Below the pieces are notes generated by a model. It was not told where the DNA came from and did no database searches. It saw only the letters and a list, made by a program, of their open reading frames with translations. A stretch of 23,561 nucleotides of DNA from Candidatus Treponema excrementipullorum (GTDB lineage: Bacteria; Spirochaetota; Spirochaetia; Treponematales; Treponemataceae): assembly GCA_018883625.1 (NCBI GenBank), contig JAHLFV010000247.1, positions 1 to 23,561 of the forward strand, read 5' to 3'. A program made the translations under genes and the position numbers. Of this stretch, positions 13,353 through 22,033 are shown one piece after another. Positions within the stretch are counted from its first letter, which is position 1. The number at the start of each line of letters is the position of its first letter.

Positions 13353-14783
13353 GTGAATAAACGCGATTTTCCAAAGATTCATTTTTACGATCAAGACTTT
13401 GTAGATATTTACGACAAAACATGGGCTTGGATCCAAGACTTTTGGACTGTTCCCCAAACCGGGGAAAATTCAGCTGACGGTTTTTTTATGTACCCCAACG
13501 AAAAAGGATGGATTTTAGATCAGTTTGAATCTATTTTTTCATCTTTCTTTTTGGTGTACTCTAACAGAAACTATCCGGCTTATCAAAATATTGATTTTTT
13601 CTATAAGCATCAGGAAGAAAACGGAGCTATTCGCTGTAAATATGATGCCAAAACAGAAGCTCCTATAGTAGATGCTTCTAATCCTGAAGGAATCGGAATT
13701 CCGCTGTTTGCTTGGACAGAATACAATCTTTTTCATAAATCAGCCAACAAAAAACGCGTAAAAGAAGTAATGCCTATTCTCCAGAAATATATGGCATGGA
13801 TTGATCAGACTTTTAAACAAGAAAACGGTTTGTACTCCGTACCTGCGGAAGCCTGTTCCATGTACGGTAGTCCCAGGGGAGATGTATTTTATCCTATCGA
13901 TTTCAACGCTGCCGTTGCAATCAACGCCATGTACATGGCTGCTTTGGGAGATATTCTCAACGATAAAGAGTTGAATTTCCAGTATAAAAGACAATATTTT
14001 TCACTGAAAACAAGAATCAACTCTATGATGTGGAATAACGAAACTTCTTTTTACCACGATTTGAATAAAGAAGGTGAACAGTTACCGCAGAAAACAATAG
14101 CAGGATTTTGGCCCCTTTTGGCCGAAATGCCCAACGAAGACAGAGCCACACAACTTATTTCACACTTGAGTAATCCCAATACCTTTGGTACAGATCATCC
14201 TTTCCCTACCCTTTCTGCCGATGACCCTAATTTCAGCCAAGAAGGACAAGGTTTCAGAGGAAGTGTTTTCTCTCCCTTTAACTTTATGGTCATAAAGGGG
14301 CTTGAACGTTATCAGCGGTGGGATATTGCCCGAGAATGTTCTATCAGGCACTTGTATTACATGATTGATGCCATGTTCCCCAATAATCCCGACATAAAAG
14401 GAGACTTGTGGGAAGCATATCTTCCCTGTAAAGAAGGTGTTCCCGTAAACTCCCAAGACGCAACATTTCCCCGAAAAAGATATATACAGTATGCGGGTCT
14501 TTCTACCATAGCTTTGATGATTGAAAATGTTATCGGTCTTTCTATCAGTTTGCCCCGTAAAACCGTAGACTGGATTATCCCCAACTTGGAAATTATGGGT
14601 ATTGAAAACCTTGCCCTAAAACGGAATTTAATTACGATTTTGTCCAATAAGAGTCAACGGGGATGGGAAATTCAAATGGAAAGCGAAAAGCTTTACTATT
14701 TTACCATCAATATTTTAGGTCAAAAGAAAAAAACATTGCCCATACCTTCCGGCAAATGTTCTATGCTTATTGACAAACTGTAA
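13353..14783 (+). CDS. Alpha/alpha-barrel glycosidase-like protein (GH63/MGH1/trehalase-type)
   Basis: A 476-residue protein with no signal peptide, so cytosolic. The pattern is that of (alpha/alpha)6-barrel glycosidases related to GH63, MGH1 and GH37: FYPIDFNAAVAINAMYMAAL (179-198), GFWPLLAEM (251-259), FRGSVFSPFNFMVIKGLERY (301-320) matching the conserved Y-R-G block, and GDLWEAYLP (350-358), where Glu354 sits at the usual base position. The acid residue is less clear: Asp177 or Asp183. Related enzymes cleave alpha-glucosyl or alpha-mannosyl bonds in trehalose, glucosylglycerate or oligosaccharides; the substrate here is unknown. GTG 13353 has AGGAG five bases upstream. The ppx-like gene starts six bases after its stop, so the two are surely co-transcribed. 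Its end (about 430-476) is strand-rich, perhaps a small beta domain. Confidence 0.82.
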   Translation: MNKRDFPKIHFYDQDFVDIYDKTWAWIQDFWTVPQTGENSADGFFMYPNEKGWILDQFESIFSSFFLVYSNRNYPAYQNIDFFYKHQEENGAIRCKYDAKTEAPIVDASNPEGIGIPLFAWTEYNLFHKSANKKRVKEVMPILQKYMAWIDQTFKQENGLYSVPAEACSMYGSPRGDVFYPIDFNAAVAINAMYMAALGDILNDKELNFQYKRQYFSLKTRINSMMWNNETSFYHDLNKEGEQLPQKTIAGFWPLLAEMPNEDRATQLISHLSNPNTFGTDHPFPTLSADDPNFSQEGQGFRGSVFSPFNFMVIKGLERYQRWDIARECSIRHLYYMIDAMFPNNPDIKGDLWEAYLPCKEGVPVNSQDATFPRKRYIQYAGLSTIALMIENVIGLSISLPRKTVDWIIPNLEIMGIENLALKRNLITILSNKSQRGWEIQMESEKLYYFTINILGQKKKTLPIPSGKCSMLIDKL

Positions 14784-14789
14784 GATACT

Positions 14790-16331
14790 GTGGCAATTCT
14801 GGAATCTGTAATCGAAATAGGAGCCACTGGCATACGGCTTTTGGTAGCTCAAATACAGGATTCGGACACTGACGATGGAAAGTTCTGGTCCGTTTTGGAC
14901 AGTTCTGAGCTGCCTGTATCCCTAGGTCGAGATGTTTTCATTACGGGTACCATTTCTCGGGACACAATGCTTCAGTGTATCCGTGTTTTAAATCGTTTTA
15001 AGGAACAAATCGCTACTTGGGCCATTTCTCCTGAAGAAATAACTGTAATCGCCACCAGTGCTCTTCGCAATGCTAAAAATAAAGATGCAGTTTTAGACAG
15101 GATAAAAGTCAAAACCGGTTTTACCGTAAAAGTAATCGATGGAATAGAACAAAATAAACTTACCTATTTGGCCGTCAGCGAAGCATTCAGAAATCAATCC
15201 GTCACCTTGGAAGGAATAAACTCCGTTATTTTGGAAATCGGTGGTGGAGCCACAGATATTATGCTTATAGAGCAAGGACAGATGGCCGGCGTACACACTT
15301 TACGTTTGGGAACTATTATTGCAGAACAGCTCATCAGCACTGTAGGAGATAAACAGGATTTAAAACGGTTTCTCAAAGAATTTATTCGGGTCACAAGAAA
15401 ATCTTTAGATAACGAAATGAATTTCACCAATATTCAGCAATTTATTGCACTGGGGGCAGAAGCAGAGATAGCAGGAGCCATTTGCGGTGTTTCCATTGCC
15501 CCTAAAATCAAAAAGATTTCCCGCGACGATTTTGATAATTTGGTTGCTGAAATTCAAAACTACACTGCAGAGGAATGCGTCGCCCGTTTTAAAATCTCCC
15601 GCTATGATGCCCAAGCTCTTCACATAGGCCTTTTGGCATACCAAGTATTTTTAGATTTTACCCATGTAAAAGAAATCCTTGTTCTCTACACAAATACAAG
15701 AGAAGGGCTTATTGTAAATACTCTACATAAACCGGACAAAGCACTTCAAAAAAAATTTTATCAGCAAATTACTGCCTCTGCATGGAATCTTGCAAAAAAA
15801 TATCGTGTGGATGAAAAACACGCAGAAACAGTCCGTCGTTCTGCATTAAAACTTTTTAACGAACTGCAAACAGATTTGGGATTGGATCCAGACACCCGTA
15901 TTTTATTGGAAACAGCAGCTATTCTACACGATATCGGTATGTTTATCAGAGCAGATGATCACCACATCCACAGTGCTTATGTTATTAATCATTCCGATAT
16001 TTTTGGATTAACAAGAGAGCAAATCGATATTATTTCTCAAATAGCCTACAATCATAGAGGAAATCATTCACCGCAGGAAATGCCTCAATTTTTAACACAA
16101 CCACGCTCTGCCAGAGTTGCCGTCCTAAAACTGACAGCTTTAATCCGTATTGCAGATGCCTTAGACAGAGGTCATTCCGGTCAAATAAACGACTTTAAAA
16201 TCACTGTCAGAGATGAAAACTTGATTATACATTGTAATACATTGCAAGACTTATCCCTTGAAAAAAGAGCCTTGGCAGAAAAGGCAAATATATTCGAAGA
16301 TGTTTTTGGGTATAAGGTAATTTTAGGATAA
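14790..16331 (+). CDS. Ppx/GppA-family phosphatase with C-terminal HD domain
   Basis: A 513-residue cytosolic protein. The ASKHA-type front (1-300) has the family's phosphate loops: IEIGATGIRLLVA (8-20), VIATSALRNAKN (86-97), VILEIGGGATDIML (146-159). The back (about 325-500) is an HD domain with HDIG (380-383), HHIHSAYVINH and ALIRIADALDRG. Ppx enzymes remove phosphate from the end of polyphosphate and GppA acts on pppGpp; both substrates are possible. Some loop residues are unusual: Glu9 for the usual Asp, Ala-Thr for Ser-Asn, and EQN at 120-122 where EEA is common. GTG 14790 has no strong ribosome site, so it probably relies on coupling to the gene ending six bases upstream. The following gene is ppk1, which supports a polyphosphate role. 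Confidence 0.92.
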   Translation: MAILESVIEIGATGIRLLVAQIQDSDTDDGKFWSVLDSSELPVSLGRDVFITGTISRDTMLQCIRVLNRFKEQIATWAISPEEITVIATSALRNAKNKDAVLDRIKVKTGFTVKVIDGIEQNKLTYLAVSEAFRNQSVTLEGINSVILEIGGGATDIMLIEQGQMAGVHTLRLGTIIAEQLISTVGDKQDLKRFLKEFIRVTRKSLDNEMNFTNIQQFIALGAEAEIAGAICGVSIAPKIKKISRDDFDNLVAEIQNYTAEECVARFKISRYDAQALHIGLLAYQVFLDFTHVKEILVLYTNTREGLIVNTLHKPDKALQKKFYQQITASAWNLAKKYRVDEKHAETVRRSALKLFNELQTDLGLDPDTRILLETAAILHDIGMFIRADDHHIHSAYVINHSDIFGLTREQIDIISQIAYNHRGNHSPQEMPQFLTQPRSARVAVLKLTALIRIADALDRGHSGQINDFKITVRDENLIIHCNTLQDLSLEKRALAEKANIFEDVFGYKVILG

Positions 16332-16346
16332 GTATAAGGTACCGCC

Positions 16347-18470
16347 ATGGAAAAATCACATATTTTTTTTAACAGAGAGCTATCTTGGATAGAGTTCAAT
16401 GCCCGAGTCTTATATGAAGCACAAAGGAAAGAAAAACCCCTTACAGAGCGATTGAAATTGATTTCTATCGTTTCTACAAATTTTGACGAATTTTTTATGG
16501 TTCGGGTTGCAGGGCTCAAAAGACAGGCTCTGAAAAACCCGGAAGAAAAAGATATAGCAGGTTTAACACCGGCAGAACAACTTATACGAATCAGCCGAAG
16601 AGTCCATGAAATAGACACAATACGCAACCAGGTTTTGCACCAAGATATATTGCAGGCTTTTGCTCAAAATGGGATTGAATATATTTCTCCTGAACAGTAC
16701 ACAGAAGAACAAAAAGGTTTTACGCGTCATATTTTTAACCAAGAAATTTTTCCTCTGTTAACACCTTTAAAAACGGAAGGGAATATTTTTCCCTACGTTA
16801 CTAACTTGAAATTGTACGGAGCCTTTGCTTTATCACCCCTACCCAACATTGAACAAGTTAAAACACCTTTTGTCCCGGAAGAACCTCAAACCCCCATTGC
16901 AATAGTAGGAATACCATCTAATCTTTCTCAAATCATTACATTGCCGTCTTATTCAGAAAAAAAACAGTTTACTTTGTTGGAAGATATTGTACAGACATAC
17001 GCAACACAGCTTTTTCCCGGATATACGGTAACAGAAACATTGTTATTCAGAGTAACCAGAGATGCAGATTTCCCTGTTGAAGAAAACATATCCGTCAATT
17101 TAACCTTGGCAATGGAACGAGTCCTTGAAAAAAGGCAGGAGTCCTTGGTTGTACGGCTTCAATGTACCGATACAAGTACTTTTATCCGCACTTTTTTGAT
17201 GGAAAAATTGCAGGTAAATAAAACAGACGTATATACCACTTCGGGGATACTAACCCCTACCTCTCTTTTGCCTATTACCGAATGGCCGGAAATGCAAGCC
17301 CTTCACGGTGAAAAATGGGAACATTTTTTCCCCTATCAATTTGAAAAAAATCAACCCGTATGGGATACGCTAAAGCAACGGGATATTTTGCTCCATGTTC
17401 CCTATGAATCATACGAACCTGTTGTTGATTTTATCAAAAAAGCGGCAGATGATCCCCTAACACTTTCCATAAAAATGACCCTCTACAGAACCAGCGATAA
17501 TTCTCCCATCATAAAAGCCTTGGAACGGGCTGCAAGAAAGGGAAAACAAGTAACGGTTTTTGTAGAATTAAAAGCCCGATTTAACGAAAAACAAAATATT
17601 TCGTGGGCAGCCAAATTGGAAAAAGCCGGTGCTACCGTTGTTCGGGGAATTTTAAATTTTAAAGTACATGCAAAAATTCTCTTGGTTATTCGCCGTGAGG
17701 AAACAGAAATTTGCAGATATCTTCATTTGTCTACGGGAAACTACAACGATAAAACAGCAAAAGCCTATGTTGATTTGTCTCTTTTTACAACAAATCAAGA
17801 ATTAGCAAAAGATGCTACTCTATTTTTTAACATCATTTCAGGATATTCCATTATTCCTCCTATGCAACGACTCCTTATGGCTCCGGTAAATCTTAAATCC
17901 AGACTGTTAGAGTTAATAGACAGGGAAATTCAACACTCAATTCCGGAAGCACCCGGACTTATAGTAGCAAAAATGAACAATCTCTGTGATAAAGAACTCA
18001 TTCAGGCTCTGTATAAAGCCAGTACTGCGGGAGTTCGGGTTCTTCTCAATGTCAGAGGAATATGCGTTCTGATGCCCGGTGTGCCGGGATTAAGTGAAAA
18101 CATAGAAGTGATCAGCATAATCGACCACTATTTGGAGCACTCCCGTATTTTTTATTTTCAAAATGCCGGAGCAGAGGAATTGTACTTATCCAGTGCAGAC
18201 TGGATGCCCAGAAATATGGAGCGTAGAATAGAACTAATGTTTCCTATTTTGCAAAAAGATATTTTTCAGGAACTAAAAGATATACTCTTCCTCTACTTCC
18301 AAGACACGGAGCAATCCCATCAATTGTGTTCTGACGGACACTGGCTCCCCAAACTTCCCAAACCGGGCGAGGAACCTGTAAGAGTACAGCGGAAACTTTA
18401 TCACCGTTATAAAAAAAGAGAAGAGTCAAAATCTCAAAGTCCTACTTTGGATTTTGTCGTGCGACGATAA
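16347..18470 (+). CDS. ppk1: Polyphosphate kinase 1
   Basis: A 707-residue enzyme that makes polyphosphate from ATP and can run in reverse. The N-terminal domain opens with FFNRELSWIEFNARVL (7-22) and NFDEFFMVRVAGL (45-57), both diagnostic. The catalytic domains hold MTLYRTSDNSPIIKAL (377-392), His441 in FKVHAKILLV, the expected phosphohistidine, STGNYN (462-467), and a second His598 in YLEHSRIFYF. The length is normal and no key residue is missing. ATG 16347 has AAGG nine bases upstream and follows the ppx-like gene by 15 bases, so the synthesising and degrading enzymes are made together. Residues 660-707 form a basic, Ser-rich tail. The 3' end nearly meets the converging manC gene, with 18 bases between. 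Confidence 0.98.
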   Translation: MEKSHIFFNRELSWIEFNARVLYEAQRKEKPLTERLKLISIVSTNFDEFFMVRVAGLKRQALKNPEEKDIAGLTPAEQLIRISRRVHEIDTIRNQVLHQDILQAFAQNGIEYISPEQYTEEQKGFTRHIFNQEIFPLLTPLKTEGNIFPYVTNLKLYGAFALSPLPNIEQVKTPFVPEEPQTPIAIVGIPSNLSQIITLPSYSEKKQFTLLEDIVQTYATQLFPGYTVTETLLFRVTRDADFPVEENISVNLTLAMERVLEKRQESLVVRLQCTDTSTFIRTFLMEKLQVNKTDVYTTSGILTPTSLLPITEWPEMQALHGEKWEHFFPYQFEKNQPVWDTLKQRDILLHVPYESYEPVVDFIKKAADDPLTLSIKMTLYRTSDNSPIIKALERAARKGKQVTVFVELKARFNEKQNISWAAKLEKAGATVVRGILNFKVHAKILLVIRREETEICRYLHLSTGNYNDKTAKAYVDLSLFTTNQELAKDATLFFNIISGYSIIPPMQRLLMAPVNLKSRLLELIDREIQHSIPEAPGLIVAKMNNLCDKELIQALYKASTAGVRVLLNVRGICVLMPGVPGLSENIEVISIIDHYLEHSRIFYFQNAGAEELYLSSADWMPRNMERRIELMFPILQKDIFQELKDILFLYFQDTEQSHQLCSDGHWLPKLPKPGEEPVRVQRKLYHRYKKREESKSQSPTLDFVVRR

Positions 18471-18488
18471 AACATATACGTACTTACA

Positions 18489-19559
18489 TTAATTTGTTGC
18501 CGGATGCTTCTTGCGTTCCAGCTCTTCTACAATTTTTTTTACATCTTGTACTCGGTTTTTATTTGCAACGAGGACAACGTCTTCTGTTTCTACGATTACA
18601 ATATCCTTTAGTCCTACCCCCACTACCAAACGATTTTTTCCTAATATGTATGATTCTTTCGTATCTAGGGCAAGAACATCCCCCAGCAACACATTATTAT
18701 TGCTATCTTTATCCTGATAATCCCAAAGAGCATGCCAAGAACCTATATCACTCCATCCGGCATCAAGGGGAACGACCATTCCTTTGTCCGTGTACTCCAT
18801 CACTGCATGATCAATTGAACAAAAGGGAATTTTTTTGAATGATTCAGACTCTAACCGTAGATAATGATCCTTCCGAGTAGCTTTGGAAAAGGCCTTTTTC
18901 ATATTTTTGTAAATTTCGTTACTGTATTTTTCCAGTTCTGATAGAAAAACTTTTGCTTTAAAGATGAAAATACCACTACTCCAAAAATAATTACCTTTTT
19001 GAATGAGAGCTGTAGCTGTTTTTTCATCAGGCTTTTCCACAAAAGTTTTTAATTTGTAACAGGTACTATCCGAAGATTCAGGATAAATTTCCATGTAGCC
19101 ATATCCGGTTTCCGGATAGGTAGGTTTTACTCCTAAAGTAACCATTTTATCCAGCCCTGCCAATCTACATCCTTCTTCCACTGCTTTAGCTAAATTCTTA
19201 GCGTCCCTTATAACATGATCTGAAGGAAAGACAACAATAACGCTATCTGTATCAAAACTTTCGGCCAAAAAAGCTGCAGAGGCTACAGCCGGCCCGGAAT
19301 TTCTTCTTTCCGGCTCAAAAATTACATAGGGAGAATCCACCTGTATATCCCGCAATTGTTCACAAACTATACTGTTATAACTTTCATTACATACTACAAT
19401 AGGATCAGAAAAATCCATATACCGAAGTCGCAGTACAGTCTCCTGAATCATTGTTTTTTCAGAAGCTACACCCAAAAATTGTTTTGGCAGTTCCTTGCGG
19501 GAAAGAGGCCATAAACGAGTTCCTGTTCCGCCCGACAAAATAACAGGTATTTTTTTCAC
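18489..19559 (-). CDS. manC: Mannose-1-phosphate guanylyltransferase
   Basis: A 356-residue cytosolic nucleotidyltransferase that makes GDP-mannose from mannose-1-phosphate and GTP. Signatures: LSGGTGTRLWPLSRKELPKQ (8-27), the nucleotide loop with catalytic Arg; FPSDH (111-115); GYGYMEI (152-158); FVEKP (173-177); WSSGIFIF (193-200); and GWSDIGSWHALW (268-279). It lacks the C-terminal phosphomannose isomerase domain of the long type II enzymes (about 470 residues), so isomerisation must come from another gene. The start is GTG 19559 with AAGGGGG about nine bases upstream and a near-consensus promoter close by. GDP-mannose feeds mannosylated glycans or lipids; no other sugar-nucleotide gene lies next to it. 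It converges on ppk1 and is divergent from the DUF4015 gene. Confidence 0.95.
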   Translation of the reverse strand: MKKIPVILSGGTGTRLWPLSRKELPKQFLGVASEKTMIQETVLRLRYMDFSDPIVVCNESYNSIVCEQLRDIQVDSPYVIFEPERRNSGPAVASAAFLAESFDTDSVIVVFPSDHVIRDAKNLAKAVEEGCRLAGLDKMVTLGVKPTYPETGYGYMEIYPESSDSTCYKLKTFVEKPDEKTATALIQKGNYFWSSGIFIFKAKVFLSELEKYSNEIYKNMKKAFSKATRKDHYLRLESESFKKIPFCSIDHAVMEYTDKGMVVPLDAGWSDIGSWHALWDYQDKDSNNNVLLGDVLALDTKESYILGKNRLVVGVGLKDIVIVETEDVVLVANKNRVQDVKKIVEELERKKHPATN

Positions 19560-19576
19560 AACACATCCCCCTTAAC

Positions 19577-19605
19577 AGTATACCAACAAGATTTTCTGCT
19601 GTAAA
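19577..19605 (-). promoter_or_regulatory. Strong promoter of manC
   Basis: On the - strand TTTACA (19600-19605) and TATACT (19577-19582) are exactly 17 bases apart, the same hexamers and spacing as the promoter at 13303-13331. The leader would be only about ten bases, with the G-run ribosome site close to the 5' end. Confidence 0.78.
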
Positions 19606-19676
19606 GTTTTCTTCTCTCTGTAGACACTATATAAAAATTACTGTACCCTGCTAGAAAAGATAAAAAACTTTCCGAA

Positions 19677-19691
19677 TTGTGTATCACACAA
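19677..19691. promoter_or_regulatory. Palindrome TTGTGT-ATC-ACACAA between divergent genes
   Basis: A perfect 6-bp inverted repeat with a 3-base centre, 25 bases before the DUF4015 start. It is a suitable size for a dimeric regulator. Its half-site TTGTGT also occurs in the palindrome near the SIMPL promoter. A T-run follows, so a tiny hairpin is the other reading. Confidence 0.35.
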
Positions 19692-19715
19692 GCTCTTTTT
19701 TTCCGATAATTGACT

Positions 19716-22031
19716 ATGCGAAAACTATTCATTGTATTACTGCTTTTTTTTTGTGTAATGTTCGCCTTTGCTCACGCACAGGCCGATAGAGATGTAGAAC
19801 TTACCCCTCAAAGACCATCCCGGAACTCTGACAGATCAAAAATTTACGACTTACCTGAGGATGCAGTACCGGAAAGTGAATCCCACTTGGTAAACAATAT
19901 TTTGGCAGGAACAGAAAGTGGCCTGTACAAAATTGTGGGAAGCGATACCCCAGTACCTTTATGGACAGAGGGCCGTGTTACTCAAATTGTTGAAACACAA
20001 GTAGATGACACTCAAATATGGTACTTTGTAACAGGAGAAGGACTACTTCGCAGTACCGATTTAAAAAATTTTACCTTTTTGGGAGAAGAACAGGGGCTTC
20101 CTGTCCTTACCATAAAAACTTACGACGGAACAGAAAAACAACTTGTCAGAAGAGCAAAAGAAATAAAAGACTTAGCTGTCCACCCCCAAAATCCTCAGAT
20201 TTTAGTTGCCACTACCGATAGTAGCGTATATATCACAAAAGACGGCGGAGATTCCTGGAAAAGCCTTGGATTTTCTTCAGGAACATCTGGAGCAAAGGCT
20301 GTTGCCGTTGCAGACATGCCCATTCCCGGTGCCCAAAACGAAGACGGCAGTTTCAAAACAGAGTTGACGGTTTTCCTTTCCCATTCTATTAACGGACTCT
20401 CTTATATGTATCCTGACAGAAGTTCTCCCAAATGGATCGATTTAACAGGGGGATTTTCTGCACTGCCCACTCAAGGAGATCCTGACGAAATATCAGACAT
20501 TCTTCCTGTGGTAACAAAAACTCCTGAGGGCCATACTTATACAGAAGTATATGCATCTCAAACTTTTATGCCTAATGTTTACAAAATTGACTGGAACGCA
20601 AAACGAGCTGTAAAAATTTATGCAGGACCGGAACCCTTAGATACCATAGACAGTCTTGCAAGCATAGGAGATTCACTGCTCTATACAAGTCCGGGAAAAA
20701 TATCTGTGTTAAAGTTGGAAACCGGGGAGAATTTAGGTATTCCCGCAGATTATTCTTCATGGCAAAAGGCTATTTCAAAGGTACCGGAACCGGTATACGC
20801 AGCTTACATTCCTAAGACAAAAAGTGGCTTTGAAACAAGCGTAACTTTGCGGGAATTGTGGCTTCTGAAACCGGAAAAAATATACACTCCTTACAGCACC
20901 GATACACTTCGTGACGTAAAAGCAATTTATCTCCCTGCAAATCAGGGGCGTACCGAATCAGGCCAAAACAATGCACTAAAAGTAATAAAAGACAACAAAC
21001 TAAATGCAGTTGTCATTGATATGAAAGACGATTATGGCTTATTGCGCTACGATACAAAAGATCCATTAGTTTTGGAAAAAGGGTATATCAGTCAATATGC
21101 CGTAGATTTAGATCAATTTGTAAAAAAATTCAAAGACGAAAATATCTACCTTATAGCTCGCATTGTTGTTTTTAAGGATAAAAACTTATCACAATACGGT
21201 GGCGGTAAGTATGCCGTTTGGAACAGAGTAACCGGTGGTCCTTGGGTAGGGACTCGAGGTACAGAAGACGTAGTAGATGAGGAAGGTAACGTAACAGGTA
21301 CTCAAACAGTGTACTACGACGAAAACTGGGTAGACCCATACTCAGAAGAAGTATGGGAGTACAATATTGCCATTGCAAAGGAACTGATTTCCCGTGGATT
21401 TGATGAAATACAGTTTGACTATATCCGATTTCCCACAGACGGATTAAACCTTTCTCAGGCATCCTACCGATGGCAAGATCCCGGTATGAATAAAGAGAGT
21501 GCCCTTAGATCCTTTTTATCTTATGCCCGAGAAAACATCGACGCTCCCATTGGAATAGACATTTACGGCGCTAACGGATGGTATAGAAGCGGCGCCCGTA
21601 CAGGTCAGGACGTTGAATTACTTTCCGACTTTGTAGATGTCATCTGCCCCATGTTCTATCCCAGTCACTTTGAACAGGACTTTTTGGCACAGGCCCCTAA
21701 GGCGGAACGTCCCTATCGTATTTATTTTAATGGAACCTACAGAAATTCCATCATTGCAAGAAACAAGTGTGTTGTCCGACCTTGGGCACAGGCATTTTAT
21801 CTGCCTGTTTCCTACGACAAAGTCTACTATAACAACGATTACGTACAAAGACAGATTTTCGGAACAAGAGACGGAGCCAATAACGGATACATGTATTGGA
21901 ACAACACAGGTCGCTACGATGATTTACGCCCTGATGTAGATGAAACTACACCTTATCCATGGGAAAATGCGGATGCATCCATGGAATTCAGGAAACCGGC
22001 TCTTACGGGAGAAATCTCAAAAGGAAAATAG
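19716..22031 (+). CDS. Exported DUF4015 putative glycosidase with propeller-like front
   Basis: A 771-residue exported protein. ATG 19716 gives a clear signal peptide (MRKLFIVLLLFFCVMFAFAH, cleavage near AHA-QA). Residues about 50-350 look like a beta-propeller: LAGTESGLYKI, VTGEGLLRSTD and VATTDSSVYITKDGGDSWKS, the last with an Asp-box (174-181). Residues about 395-740 match DUF4015 (putative glycosyl hydrolase with a TIM-barrel-like fold): LNAVVIDMKDDYGLLRYD (429-446), IARIVVFKD (480-488), FDEIQFDYIRFPTDG (562-576), IGIDIYGANGW (612-622), DVICPMFYPSHF (641-652). The acidic residues at strand ends fit glycosidase chemistry, but no substrate is known. No ribosome site precedes the ATG, and a GATAAT box ends five bases before it. 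A PAP2 phosphatase gene starts two bases after its stop. Confidence 0.9.
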   Translation: MRKLFIVLLLFFCVMFAFAHAQADRDVELTPQRPSRNSDRSKIYDLPEDAVPESESHLVNNILAGTESGLYKIVGSDTPVPLWTEGRVTQIVETQVDDTQIWYFVTGEGLLRSTDLKNFTFLGEEQGLPVLTIKTYDGTEKQLVRRAKEIKDLAVHPQNPQILVATTDSSVYITKDGGDSWKSLGFSSGTSGAKAVAVADMPIPGAQNEDGSFKTELTVFLSHSINGLSYMYPDRSSPKWIDLTGGFSALPTQGDPDEISDILPVVTKTPEGHTYTEVYASQTFMPNVYKIDWNAKRAVKIYAGPEPLDTIDSLASIGDSLLYTSPGKISVLKLETGENLGIPADYSSWQKAISKVPEPVYAAYIPKTKSGFETSVTLRELWLLKPEKIYTPYSTDTLRDVKAIYLPANQGRTESGQNNALKVIKDNKLNAVVIDMKDDYGLLRYDTKDPLVLEKGYISQYAVDLDQFVKKFKDENIYLIARIVVFKDKNLSQYGGGKYAVWNRVTGGPWVGTRGTEDVVDEEGNVTGTQTVYYDENWVDPYSEEVWEYNIAIAKELISRGFDEIQFDYIRFPTDGLNLSQASYRWQDPGMNKESALRSFLSYARENIDAPIGIDIYGANGWYRSGARTGQDVELLSDFVDVICPMFYPSHFEQDFLAQAPKAERPYRIYFNGTYRNSIIARNKCVVRPWAQAFYLPVSYDKVYYNNDYVQRQIFGTRDGANNGYMYWNNTGRYDDLRPDVDETTPYPWENADASMEFRKPALTGEISKGK

Positions 22032-22033
22032 TA

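Noticed and set aside
16181..16627. A 148-codon - strand frame across the ppx-ppk1 junction
   Set aside because: Both + strand genes there have full diagnostic motifs, and the antisense frame has no recognisable domain or start signals.
18450..18490. Possible terminator around GTCGTGCGAC at the ppk1 stop
   Set aside because: The usable stem is only three pairs once a four-base loop is allowed, and no proper T-run follows.
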